Shown piece after piece: positions 41,459 to 51,015 of a DNA stretch of 64,000 bases (within the stretch, counting starts at the first letter, position 1; the number at the start of each line of letters is the position of its first letter). This DNA is from JAPHSX01 sp050298555. GTDB lineage: Bacteria > Pseudomonadota > Gammaproteobacteria > Thiohalomonadales > Thiohalomonadaceae. The stretch spans positions 17,826 through 81,825 of the forward strand of contig JBNKUL010000062.1 in the NCBI GenBank assembly GCA_050298555.1, read 5' to 3'. The position numbers and the translations under genes were made by a program. A model generated the notes under the pieces. That model was given only the letters and a program-made list of their open reading frames with translations. It made no database searches and was not told the DNA's origin.

Positions 41459-42139
41459 ATGATCAAGGCGATCGTTACCGACATCGAGGGGACCACCTCT
41501 TCCATCAGCTTCGTCCACGAGGTGCTCTTCCCCTACGCCCGTGAACACATGGCGGAATTTGTGCGCAGCCATCAGGATGAGCCAGCGGTCGCCGAACAGC
41601 TGCGTGCGGTGGGCGAGGAGGTCGGGCGCCAGCTCGACAGCGATGCGGCGATCGCGCAACTGCTCGCCTGGATCGCCGAGGACAAAAAGGCCACCCCGCT
41701 CAAGGCGCTGCAGGGGATGATCTGGGCGGCGGGCTACCGCGACGGCAGCTTCACCGGTCACGTCTACGACGATGCGGTGGCGGGGCTGCGCCGCTGGCAC
41801 GAAGCCGGGGTAAAACTCTACGTCTACTCCTCCGGCTCGGTCCCGGCGCAAAAGCTGCTTTTCGGCTACAGCGATGCGGGCGACCTGACGCCCCTGTTCA
41901 GCGGCTACTTCGACACCCGCATCGGCCACAAGCGCGAGGCGCAGGCCTACCGCACCATCGTTAACGAGCTTGCTGTGGCGGCGAACGAAATCCTCTTCCT
42001 CTCCGATATTGAAGAGGAGCTGGATGCCGCCCGTGAGGCCGGTATGCAGACTTGCTGGCTGGTGCGCGACGCCGAGGCCCTTGATCCGCAGGCCGCCCAC
42101 CCTCAGGCTAAAGACTTTGACGCGATCTCACTCGACTAA
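41459..42139 (+). CDS. mtnC: Enolase-phosphatase E1
   Basis: 226 residues from the ATG at 41459 (MIKAIVTDIEGTTSS), the canonical family start; a GTG at 41444 overlapping the mtnD stop is possible. HAD-superfamily enzyme that enolises and dephosphorylates diketomethylthiopentyl-1-phosphate. HAD motifs: VTDIEGTTSS, VYSSGSVPAQKLLF and LSDIEEELDAAREAG. Together mtnB, mtnC and mtnD cover the steps from methylthioribulose-1-P to the keto acid; mtnA and the final transaminase are not adjacent. Confidence 0.95.
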   Translation: MIKAIVTDIEGTTSSISFVHEVLFPYAREHMAEFVRSHQDEPAVAEQLRAVGEEVGRQLDSDAAIAQLLAWIAEDKKATPLKALQGMIWAAGYRDGSFTGHVYDDAVAGLRRWHEAGVKLYVYSSGSVPAQKLLFGYSDAGDLTPLFSGYFDTRIGHKREAQAYRTIVNELAVAANEILFLSDIEEELDAAREAGMQTCWLVRDAEALDPQAAHPQAKDFDAISLD

Positions 42140-42162
42140 GACGATTTAACGGGAGACTGAAA

Positions 42163-42741
42163 ATGGCAAGAACCCCCTCGACCATGCTGGAACTGGGCAC
42201 CGCCGCCCCCGACTTTTCCCTGCCGGAGCCGACCAGCGGCAACACCGTCTCGCTGAGTGACTTCGCCGGCAAACCGCTGGTGGTGATCTTCTGGTGCAAC
42301 CACTGCCCCTTCGTCAAACACATCGCCAGCAGGGTAGGGGAGCTGGCCGACACCTACCTGCCCAAGGACGTCGCCTTCGTCTCCATCACCAGTAACGACG
42401 TCGAGTACAAGCCGGACGACGGTGTCGACAAGATGCCCGCCTTTATCGCAGAGTACGGCATCCACTTCCCCTACCTCTACGACGAGAGCCAGGAGGTCGC
42501 CAAGGCCTACCAGGCCGCCTGTACCCCCGACTTCTACCTCTTCGACGCCGATCACAAGCTCGCCTACCGCGGCCAGGTCGACGACGCCCGCCCCGGCAAC
42601 GACGCCCCCGTCACCGGCGCCGACCTGGAAGACGCGATCAAGGCCCTGCTGGCCAACCTGCCGGTGCCGGATGAGCAGAAGGCGAGTTTGGGCTGCAATA
42701 TCAAGTGGAAGGCGGGGAATGAGCCGGGGTATTTTGGCTGA
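42163..42741 (+). CDS. Thioredoxin-fold (AhpC/TSA-like) protein
   Basis: 192 residues. Thioredoxin fold with a CxxC active site, Cys45-Asn-His-Cys48, in VIFWCNHCPFVKH; further on TPDFYLFDADHKLAYRGQVD carries the cis-Pro region. This CNHCPFV type is a widespread thioredoxin-family protein of unknown partner, probably cytoplasmic because no signal peptide is seen. It starts 23 bases after mtnC and is likely in the same operon, though a link to methionine salvage is inference. Confidence 0.85.
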   Translation: MARTPSTMLELGTAAPDFSLPEPTSGNTVSLSDFAGKPLVVIFWCNHCPFVKHIASRVGELADTYLPKDVAFVSITSNDVEYKPDDGVDKMPAFIAEYGIHFPYLYDESQEVAKAYQAACTPDFYLFDADHKLAYRGQVDDARPGNDAPVTGADLEDAIKALLANLPVPDEQKASLGCNIKWKAGNEPGYFG

Positions 42742-43003
42742 GCTTGGGTGAAGTTATCTAAATTGATTTGATGTCTGTCGTTGCGGGTGGGGGGGATTCA
42801 CTTCGGCTTGCGCTCAGGAGCGGACATCTAACATGCAGGAAGCCTGGCAGGCTATTACTTACATGGCTTGCTTCGGTACACTAACGTTCCAGGAGCCACA
42901 AACACATGGGCTATCTGCAAAGAATCACGTTGTTGTCAGTGTACATGGGTAATCGCATTTACCCATCCGCGGCACATCTATCTCAGCCGGGTATAACACA
43001 TAG
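42742..43003. other. Intergenic entry into an AT-rich insert
   Basis: No gene seen. Base composition falls sharply from the preceding operon. A run of seven G (42788-42794) and scattered short palindromes are present. A 7-base stretch ATCTAAC matches half of an integron core-site pattern, but no partner was found. Confidence 0.3.
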
Positions 43004-43534
43004 ATGAAGAGTCAGATGAACAGAGTAGTAATAGGAAGAAACCGTGCCAAATTACCGTATTATAAAATGGTTCTCAGTGTTCCAATTATCTACATCCCGC
43101 TTTTTACGACCGTTCCTTTTATGATCCTTAATGTGTTACTCGTAAGGGCTCACCTGAAGTATTCCGGTGCAACGAATATGCGTAGCTACTGGGACTTTGT
43201 GCCAGAATGGATATCTCATCGATATCAATATAATAACCAAATTACCTATCGCATAGGGAATAAGCCGTTTCAGTTGCAATCATATCGGTGGTTTTGGATT
43301 TTCAACTGTAAGTTATATTGCCCAATGAGTGTTGCGCTGTTCCGATATAACACATATTTGGTACAACTCGTTGAAAACTGGTGGTGTCCGTTCTATCACG
43401 ATAAAAAGCGTGATTACGCTGATGCAAAAATTGATCTTTCATATTGGCATTTTCTTGAAAAAAGAAAACGGCTGTTGCATCCAGAGGATCGTGAAAATGA
43501 TATTTGGAACGATTCAGTGGAGAAATCCGAATAA
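43004..43534 (+). CDS. Hypothetical membrane protein, AT-rich orphan
   Basis: 176 residues from the ATG at 43004; a second ATG at 43016 is possible and neither has a strong ribosome-binding site. One or two membrane segments at about 22-46 (MVLSVPIIYIPLFTTVPFMI). The rest is rich in Trp, Tyr and Arg (SYWDFVPEWISHRYQYNNQ, SYRWFWIFNCKLY, ENWWCPFYHDKKRDYAD). AT-rich codon use unlike the flanking operons suggests recent acquisition. No family was recognised. Confidence 0.5.
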   Translation: MKSQMNRVVIGRNRAKLPYYKMVLSVPIIYIPLFTTVPFMILNVLLVRAHLKYSGATNMRSYWDFVPEWISHRYQYNNQITYRIGNKPFQLQSYRWFWIFNCKLYCPMSVALFRYNTYLVQLVENWWCPFYHDKKRDYADAKIDLSYWHFLEKRKRLLHPEDRENDIWNDSVEKSE

Positions 43535-43895
43535 TATGGAAAAGGGTCAGAAACAAAAGGATCACTACCCTTAAATTTCATATGAATATTTGGGGACAGA
43601 GTAGACCCCCCCCCCATGGGGTGAATATGTGGGAATAGTCGTTACGCTCTCCCCAAATGCCCAAGGTATGATCTAATGGGAAAAGGGGGTAATATCTTTT
43701 TACTGGGAAAGGCTTCCTATGAGATGTTATTGAAAACAAACCTGTCATAACATCAGCAAATAGCTTATAATGTCCGGCGCTACAGATATTGTTATTGGTT
43801 TTTTTCAGCAGTCCCTTTCTAGATACTTCTCAAATCCCCTCTTTCTCTACCTGTAAGCACAACTCTCTATTCTTTTACATTAAAGGTAACTCGAT
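43535..43895. other. Insert end, poly-C tract and cspA leader
   Basis: No coding sequence beyond chance ORFs. Positions 43593-43605 (GGGGACAGAGTAG) lead into a run of ten C (43606-43615). This kind of GGGGACAGA / GGGTCAGA sequence (also near 43546) resembles the ends often found next to REP-associated transposase genes, but no transposase is here. From about 43740 on it is the promoter and leader of the cold-shock gene. Confidence 0.35.
43742..43771 (+). promoter_or_regulatory. Promoter and long leader of the cold-shock gene
   Basis: A perfect -10 TATAAT (43766-43771) lies 18 bases after CTGTCA (43742-43747, four of six matches). Transcription from here would give a leader of about 115 bases before the ATG, in line with the long 5' leaders of cspA-family mRNAs. 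Confidence 0.55.
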
Positions 43896-44099
43896 ATGGC
43901 TACAGGTACGGTAAAGTGGTTTAACGAAGGCAAAGGTTTTGGTTTTATCTCTCAGGATGATGGCGGTGCGGATGTGTTTGTGCACTTCAGCGCCATCCAG
44001 GGCGGCGGCTTCAAGACATTGGCGGAAGGTCAGGCAGTGAGCTTCGATATGGAGAATGGCCCCAAGGGCCCCCAGGCCACCAGCGTTACGCCACAGTAA
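43896..44099 (+). CDS. Cold-shock protein, CspA family
   Basis: 67 residues, one OB-fold cold-shock domain. Starts TGTVKWFNEGKGFGFI with RNP1 (GKGFGFI) and has RNP2 (VFVHFSAI). It binds single-stranded RNA or DNA as an RNA chaperone. AAAGGTAAC before the ATG includes the ribosome-binding site. Whether it is cold-induced or constitutive cannot be told from sequence. Confidence 0.95.
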   Translation: MATGTVKWFNEGKGFGFISQDDGGADVFVHFSAIQGGGFKTLAEGQAVSFDMENGPKGPQATSVTPQ

Positions 44100-44125
44100 G
44101 CGTTGTATCTCACCCTGCCTGACTT

Positions 44126-44216
44126 AGGGGCGTCCGCCCCTTGAGCGGTGAGGTGTACTCAGGCCGGCATTACGCTCACTGTTAATCCGTTGAGCAAGGT
44201 GCCGGCCTGTTTCATT
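44126..44216 (+). terminator. Terminator region after the cold-shock gene
   Basis: Two hairpins follow the stop codon: AGGGGCG/CGCCCCT with a 2-base loop (44126-44141, may form a larger loop), and a longer one with outer stem CAGGCCGGCA/TGCCGGCCTG (44160-44169 with 44200-44209) and inner stem GCTCA/TGAGC, followed by TTTCATTT. The second is the better terminator. Confidence 0.6.
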
Positions 44217-44295
44217 TGCACTCCCTGATAAACACAAGGAAAAGCAGGCGGGAACGGTGTTAAAAACCTATTAATTACAGATGACAGGAGAACTC

Positions 44296-44898
44296 ATGTC
44301 AGAAAGCGAAGCAGCGGTACAACTGAAGGTCTGGAAGGACCTCGCGATTAGCAAACAAGTTATGATGATGGCGGCGACAGACGCCCTCAAGCTGGATAAG
44401 GACTGTTCACCGGAAGAACTCAAGCAGGCCCTGGAGGCGACCATCAAGCGCTCTAGTGATGCGGAACTTGAAGTGTTCCAGGCAAAGGAGCAGGCCAGGA
44501 AAGAGGTCGAGGCGGCGCAGCAGCAGCTGTCGGAGAAACAACAATCACTGGAAGCCAAGGAAGCGGAGCTTGCTGCTGCCCAAGCCGCCATACAGGAGCT
44601 TCAGCGTCAGCTCGCTAATGAGCGCAGCAACAATGAGATGCAGGTGAAAAAACTCAAGGAGAGTCTTGCCGAAAAGGAGAGGGCCATCAAGGCCATTAAG
44701 ACCATTCTCTCTGACACACCCGAAAACGTGGTAAAGAAGATGAAGGCATTGAAGAAGCAGAAGATGGATGAAGCCGATGCCCGTAAAAGGGCTGAAAAGG
44801 CCTATTCCTCTCTGCTCAAGGAGAAGCAGAATCTGGAGCGCAGCCTGAAGGAGTTGCAGGCCGCACAGGAAGTGACCGAGGAAGAGGTCGCGGCATAA
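44296..44898 (+). CDS. Coiled-coil protein of unknown function
   Basis: 200 residues from the ATG at 44296, chosen because AGGAGA lies 7 bases upstream; an ATG at 44281 would add 5 residues. A short globular start (VQLKVWKDLAISKQVMMMAA) is followed by about 140 residues of heptad-like helix rich in Glu, Lys, Ala and Gln (EAELAAAQAAIQELQRQLAN). No signal peptide, so cytoplasmic. The middle ILSDTPENVVKKMKALKKQK may be a helical break. Not recognised as a named family. Confidence 0.6.
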   Translation: MSESEAAVQLKVWKDLAISKQVMMMAATDALKLDKDCSPEELKQALEATIKRSSDAELEVFQAKEQARKEVEAAQQQLSEKQQSLEAKEAELAAAQAAIQELQRQLANERSNNEMQVKKLKESLAEKERAIKAIKTILSDTPENVVKKMKALKKQKMDEADARKRAEKAYSSLLKEKQNLERSLKELQAAQEVTEEEVAA

Positions 44899-44907
44899 GC
44901 CTGTGTG

Positions 44908-45867
44908 TTACATGGCGGCGCGGATCCGCGCCGCCTCCCGCTCCATCTTCTCCAGCTTCTCCTTATTCCCCAACTGCCTATAAACCCGCTGCAACAGCTC
45001 TATGGTCTCCAGCGCGCCCGAGCGGTCGAGGATCCAGAGCCGGATATAGAGGGCGCGCTGCAGCCGCTGCTCCGCCTGTTGCCACTGCCCCTGGCTCATA
45101 GCCAGTCGTGCGACCTCGGTGAGGGTGGCGGCGATGGCGGGGCGGGCGGCGGCGGCGCGGTAGAGCTCCAGCGCCTGCTCCAGCTTTTCCGTTGCCTGCT
45201 GCGGTGCTTTTTCGTGGATCGCCAGTTGCGCCTCGAAGCGCAGCATACGAGCCTGGTGTAGCGGGGTCTGCTCTTCGCTGGCGCGCAGCATTTCGCTGAG
45301 CCGTTTCAGCCATAGCCGTGCCTCGGCCATGTTGTCGTCCTGGCGGGCGAAGGCGATGTCGGTGCGCAGGGTGGCGGCGCCGATGTCTATCAGTTCGACC
45401 TGCTCGCGGCTGCGTTGCTTGTCGTCAAACTCGGGCAGCAGCCCCTGTAGCAGGGCCAGGGCCTGCTCCCGCTCCTGTTTGCGCCAGTGCACCTGTGCCC
45501 GCAGCAGGGTGAGGCGCGGCAGGTACTCCTGGTGGCGGGGCGCGGCGGCGATCCTCGATGCCGCCTCGATGCTCTCCAGCGCGGCATCGAAGTTGCCGAC
45601 GGCCAGCGCCGTTTCCGCCAGGTTGATACGGCTCTGCAGGATGCCGGTGGGGTTGTCGAGGCTGCTGTAGTGGGCCAGTGCCTTGTGGAAAAAGTCGCTG
45701 GCGGCAACGAAGTCGCTCTCGCTAAAGGCGGTGACGCCGTGCTCCAGATAGTACTCGCTCTGGCGTATCGGTTCGGGGCGCGGGTCGCTGACCGAGCCGC
45801 AGGCGCTAAGTAGTAGAGAGAGGGGCAGCAGGGTGGTCGCCAGCAGATAGAGAGAGGGCCTATTCAT
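44908..45867 (-). CDS. TPR-like lipoprotein of the MCE transport operon
   Basis: 319 residues. Signal peptide with lipobox LLSAC (Cys23), then TPR-type helix pairs: AASDFFHKALAHYSSLDNPT, LAETALAVGNFDAALESIEA, REQALALLQGLLPEF, WQQAEQRLQRALYI and so on. It starts inside the end of the MCE gene (8-base overlap) and is last in a four-gene minus-strand operon. Position suggests a periplasmic or outer-membrane partner of the MCE protein, taking the place that PqiC/YmbA-type lipoproteins have in related operons, although it is not of that fold. Confidence 0.65.
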   Translation of the reverse strand: MNRPSLYLLATTLLPLSLLLSACGSVSDPRPEPIRQSEYYLEHGVTAFSESDFVAASDFFHKALAHYSSLDNPTGILQSRINLAETALAVGNFDAALESIEAASRIAAAPRHQEYLPRLTLLRAQVHWRKQEREQALALLQGLLPEFDDKQRSREQVELIDIGAATLRTDIAFARQDDNMAEARLWLKRLSEMLRASEEQTPLHQARMLRFEAQLAIHEKAPQQATEKLEQALELYRAAAARPAIAATLTEVARLAMSQGQWQQAEQRLQRALYIRLWILDRSGALETIELLQRVYRQLGNKEKLEKMEREAARIRAAM

Positions 45868-46864
45868 GGTAGGGTTGCACCCCTATCAGCTTGCGCCGCA
45901 GTTGCTTCTCGTCACTGGAGAAGATCCAGGAGTTGTTGATGCCGTCGAGCAGGCGGTCGGTCTCCTCCATCAGCACGTTCATGCGGGTGATCAGTTCCGG
46001 CACCTGCTTCATCTCCACGTTGACGCTGGTGAGGATGGCGTTGGTATTGCTCAAGAGCTGGCGCAGTTCGGCGCTAATCGCCGGCAGCTCCTTCGAGCCC
46101 TCGCTGATATTGCCGCTGGCCGGCTCCAGCTCCTTGAGGCGCTGCTCCATCTGCACGAAGCTGCGCTCGATGGCGGCGAGGGTGGTGGTGAGGTCGTTTT
46201 TGAAGGTGGGGTCGTTAATCGCCATGCCGACGCTGCCCTCGCTGGCGCTAAGCTGGGCGGAGACCTGCTTGAAGTTCTGGGATGACTCCTCGAGATTGGC
46301 GACGATGTTGCCGACCTGCTGCGGGGCGATGCGCTCCATGATCTCGGCCACCCGCGTTACTGAGCTCTCCACGGCCTGGATCACCGGCGTCAGCTCCGCC
46401 ATCAGCTCCTCTACCGACAGCGGCTCCTCCACCGCGATGGTGGCGCCGTCGAGCAGCATCGGCTGCTCGGTGGAGCCGGCGGTGATATCGATGATCGACT
46501 TGCCCAGCAGCGAGAGCTTGCTAACCGCCGCCGTGGAGTCGCTGCGCACCAGTGGCTGGTAGCGCTTGTAGATGATGAGTTTGACGTGGATACGGTGGTC
46601 GCGGGCGATATCGAGCGAGGAGACCCGGCCCACCTCGATGCCGGAGATCTTCACCACGGTCTCGGTGCTGATCCCCTCGGCCTTGCTGAGGTAGGTGTTG
46701 AGGGTGATGCGATCCTCGAACATGTGCGCGGTCTGGCTGTTGATGAACATGAGGAAGAAGATCATGCCCAGCGCGCTGAGCACGAAGATGCCGACGATGC
46801 GCTCCTGCACGGTGTAACTCATGCGGTGGATGTAGTGGATGGACTGCTTCTCTTGCTCGCTCAT
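45860..46864 (-). CDS. MCE-domain (MlaD-like) protein
   Basis: 334 residues. One N-terminal membrane helix (about 22-42, ERIVGIFVLSALGMIFFLMF) is followed by an MCE domain at about 49-130 (YLSKAEGISTETVVKISGIE, VGRVSSLDIARDHRIHVKL, LSLLGKSIIDITAG). The rest is helical and hydrophilic, likely to form a long coiled coil into the periplasm. MCE proteins carry phospholipids or other lipids between membranes. It lies 4 bases after the ATPase-like gene. Met15 is an alternative start. Confidence 0.85.
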   Translation of the reverse strand: MSEQEKQSIHYIHRMSYTVQERIVGIFVLSALGMIFFLMFINSQTAHMFEDRITLNTYLSKAEGISTETVVKISGIEVGRVSSLDIARDHRIHVKLIIYKRYQPLVRSDSTAAVSKLSLLGKSIIDITAGSTEQPMLLDGATIAVEEPLSVEELMAELTPVIQAVESSVTRVAEIMERIAPQQVGNIVANLEESSQNFKQVSAQLSASEGSVGMAINDPTFKNDLTTTLAAIERSFVQMEQRLKELEPASGNISEGSKELPAISAELRQLLSNTNAILTSVNVEMKQVPELITRMNVLMEETDRLLDGINNSWIFSSDEKQLRRKLIGVQPYHE

Positions 46865-46868
46865 GTCG

Positions 46869-47615
46869 TCACGTTATCTGAAAGTGCTCGTGGTAGAGGT
46901 GAAGATACTCCTTTACCTCCTCTTCTTCGCTATCGACAAAGCCCTGCCAGTCGGCGAAGTGAAACACCTGCTGCCTGCCAATATAGAGCAGCTGGGTGGC
47001 CGAGTCCTTGACCAGGTGCAGGTTTTGCGTTGCCACAGCCAGGGTGTGGCTTTCCGCCCAGTGGAGCAGGTAGCGGTGTATCGGTAACTGCTCTGCCACC
47101 GACAGCCCGACGAAGGGCTCCTCCATAAATAGTAGCTGCGGATCGAGAATGGTGGCGCGGGCGATCGCCAGTTGCAGGCGCTGTTGGCGGTTGAGGTGGG
47201 CGGGCAGCCTGTCGACGTCACCCTCGCAGCCGATCTCGGCGATCAGCGCAAGTGCCCGTTCGCGGGCCTCACTGCGTGACATGCGCTTGTGGTAAAGGGC
47301 GGGCAGCATCACGTTGTCGACGCCGCGCAGTATCGAGAGGATGGGGGCGTTGCGGGCCACATAGCCGATGATTTGCCGCTGCTCGCGCCACTGCCGCTTA
47401 TCAAGGCTCTCCAGCGTGCGGCCGAACAGCAGCAGTTCGCCCTGCTGGGGCGTCTCCACCCCTGCCAGGGTACGGATATAGCGGCCCAGGCGGGCCGAGT
47501 CCGGCCCCACCAGATAGAGGTGGTCGTTGCGCCTGAATTGCACGCTCATCGCCGCTGCTTCGCCCTGAGGCACCACCTGCTGTGCCTCGATCAGGATATC
47601 GTTCTCCATACTCAC
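46869..47615 (-). CDS. Degenerate ABC ATPase-like subunit of the MCE operon (pseudo-ATPase)
   Basis: 248 residues with the outline of an MlaF-type ABC ATPase but without its catalytic residues. Walker A reads VGPDSARLGRYIRTLAG, aligned to GPSGSGKSTLLRLLAG, so the Lys is Leu43 and the Ser/Thr is Gly44. The Q-loop Gln is Arg88 (IGYVARNA), the LSGGQ signature is LNRQQ (141-145), and the H-loop His is Gln197 (ATQNLH). Walker B keeps acidic residues (LLFMEEPFVG). The frame is open and correctly spaced, with 4-base overlap to the permease gene, so it is not an obvious pseudogene. It probably has a structural role, or another ATPase powers the transporter. Confidence 0.8.
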   Translation of the reverse strand: MSMENDILIEAQQVVPQGEAAAMSVQFRRNDHLYLVGPDSARLGRYIRTLAGVETPQQGELLLFGRTLESLDKRQWREQRQIIGYVARNAPILSILRGVDNVMLPALYHKRMSRSEARERALALIAEIGCEGDVDRLPAHLNRQQRLQLAIARATILDPQLLFMEEPFVGLSVAEQLPIHRYLLHWAESHTLAVATQNLHLVKDSATQLLYIGRQQVFHFADWQGFVDSEEEEVKEYLHLYHEHFQIT

Positions 47616-48418
47616 ACCAGCAGGGCAATAAGGCCGTCGAGCAGGAAGATCATGCTCAGGCTGTTGATCACGGCGCGCTGTGTCTGCTGTGGGATCTCGG
47701 TGACCGAGTTCTCCACCTGCAGCGCGTGGTAACAGGCGGTCACCCCGATGACCAGGCCGAACAGCAGGTTCTTCAGCACAAACAGCAGTAGCGCGGTGGG
47801 GTCGAAGGCCAGTGGGATCTCTCCCAGGTATTTCCAGTAGCTGGCGGAATAGAAGGTGGCGTTAAAGACGATGGCGCTCACCACCGAGAGCGAGGAGAAG
47901 AAGACCGCCAGCATCAGGTGCGACAGGGTGGTGCCCAGCAGCCGTGGGGTAATAAAGAGGTGGTTAATATTGATCCCCAGCAGCTCCAGCCCCTCGATCT
48001 CGCGGTTCAGCTTCATATTGCCCAGGTCCACCGCGATGGCCGAGCCCGAGCGCCCCACCAGGATGACGGCGGTGAGCAGGCTGCCCAGCTCCAGCGCCAC
48101 CACCTCGGTGAGGATGTTGACGATATCGGCGGTGGAACCGAACACCTGCACATTCTTCAGCAGCATGCTGGTGATGCTGATCCCCGAGGCCAGTGACAGC
48201 AGGATGATGGGGGGCAGGGCGTCGATGCCGGTGAAGATCATCTGGCTGACGAAGCTGTGCAGGGTGGCGCGGTTGCGCAGGTCGCTATGTTCGCGCCACT
48301 CGCGCAGTGCCTGCAGGGTAAACAGGGTCAGCTCCAGCAGATAGCGCGGCAGGCGCAATGCCTGGCGGCCTACCATACCGGCCAGTAGGTCTAGCTTGCT
48401 GCTCTCCTGTTCTGCCAT
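47612..48418 (-). CDS. MlaE-family ABC permease of the MCE operon
   Basis: 268 residues from the ATG at 48418 (MAEQESSKLDLLAG); GAGGAA lies upstream, and a 30-residue in-frame extension is unlikely because it overlaps the acs terminator. Five or six membrane helices. The MlaE signature is clear: TEVVALELGSLLTAVILVGR, SGSAIAVDLGNMKLNREIEG and LLGININHLFITPRLLG. It is first gene of the operon permease - ATPase-like - MCE - TPR lipoprotein, which probably moves lipids between the membranes. Confidence 0.85.
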   Translation of the reverse strand: MAEQESSKLDLLAGMVGRQALRLPRYLLELTLFTLQALREWREHSDLRNRATLHSFVSQMIFTGIDALPPIILLSLASGISITSMLLKNVQVFGSTADIVNILTEVVALELGSLLTAVILVGRSGSAIAVDLGNMKLNREIEGLELLGININHLFITPRLLGTTLSHLMLAVFFSSLSVVSAIVFNATFYSASYWKYLGEIPLAFDPTALLLFVLKNLLFGLVIGVTACYHALQVENSVTEIPQQTQRAVINSLSMIFLLDGLIALLV

Positions 48419-48483
48419 TCGCAGATCGTTCCTCGCTGTGAAAAAGCTATGGCCTAAGTATGGCAGAGGGGAGGGAAGATAGA

Positions 48484-48516
48484 ATGAAAAAGGGGGATGC
48501 GACTGCATCCCCCTTT
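48484..48516 (-). terminator. Terminator after acs
   Basis: A 12-bp perfect stem (48489-48500 with 48505-48516) with a 4-base loop is followed on the minus strand by TTTTTCATTC. It begins 5 bases past the acs stop. Confidence 0.9.
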
Positions 48517-48520
48517 CCTA

Positions 48521-50470
<1,950 letters not shown>

Positions 50471-50647
50471 GCAGCTACTCCTTAGACGGTTCATTCTTAT
50501 TGCGCTGAACATATCATACCCCCTGCCTATTTCCACCACTGTGGACATTACTGTGGGGTGACAGAATATGAACCTGGCCCTTGAAATATTAGATAGAGCT
50601 AATATACTGTTACCTAATTGTATATTTGACTAAAAGGCTCGGTAATT

Positions 50648-50983
50648 ATGTTTTTCTCTAACGTGAAAGAGATCGACTCCCAGGAGTTGTCCCAGTGGAT
50701 TGGTGATGAAGGCAAGCAGTTCCGTATTATCGATGTGCGTGAACCGATGGAGATCGCCCAGGGGTCCATTCCCGGTGCCGAGGCGATTCCCATGTCGGTG
50801 CTGGGCAATCGCCTGAACGAGATCAGCCCCGAAGAAGAGGTGGTCTTCATCTGTCGCAGTGGTGCCCGTTCAGGGCAAGTTTGCGCCTATCTTGCGCAGA
50901 ACGGCTTCGATAAGGTGGTTAACCTGCGTGGTGGTGTAATTGGCTGGGCGCAGAACGGTTTCGAGTTCGTCAAGGTCGCCTAA
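50648..50983 (+). CDS. Rhodanese-like sulfurtransferase
   Basis: 111 residues, one rhodanese domain. Start IDSQELSQWI, then RIIDVREPMEIAQGSIPGAE, and the active-site loop VFICRSGARSGQ with Cys69; the six-residue loop after Cys fits sulfur substrates. C-terminal NLRGGVIGWAQNGF is typical. No signal peptide, so cytoplasmic. Divergent from acs, with about 180 bases between for both promoters. The donor and acceptor are unknown. Confidence 0.9.
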   Translation: MFFSNVKEIDSQELSQWIGDEGKQFRIIDVREPMEIAQGSIPGAEAIPMSVLGNRLNEISPEEEVVFICRSGARSGQVCAYLAQNGFDKVVNLRGGVIGWAQNGFEFVKVA

Positions 50984-51015
50984 GCTAACTCTCCGCTGCT
51001 GCGGCGCCTCTGACC

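Noticed and set aside
42742..43003. Integron cassette attC site
   Set aside because: One core-like heptamer (ATCTAAC) occurs, but no matching GTTRRRY partner or attC fold, and no integrase.
43535..43620. REP-associated transposase (RAYT) locus
   Set aside because: Only short end-like sequences occur; there is no reading frame with the Y1 transposase HUH motif.
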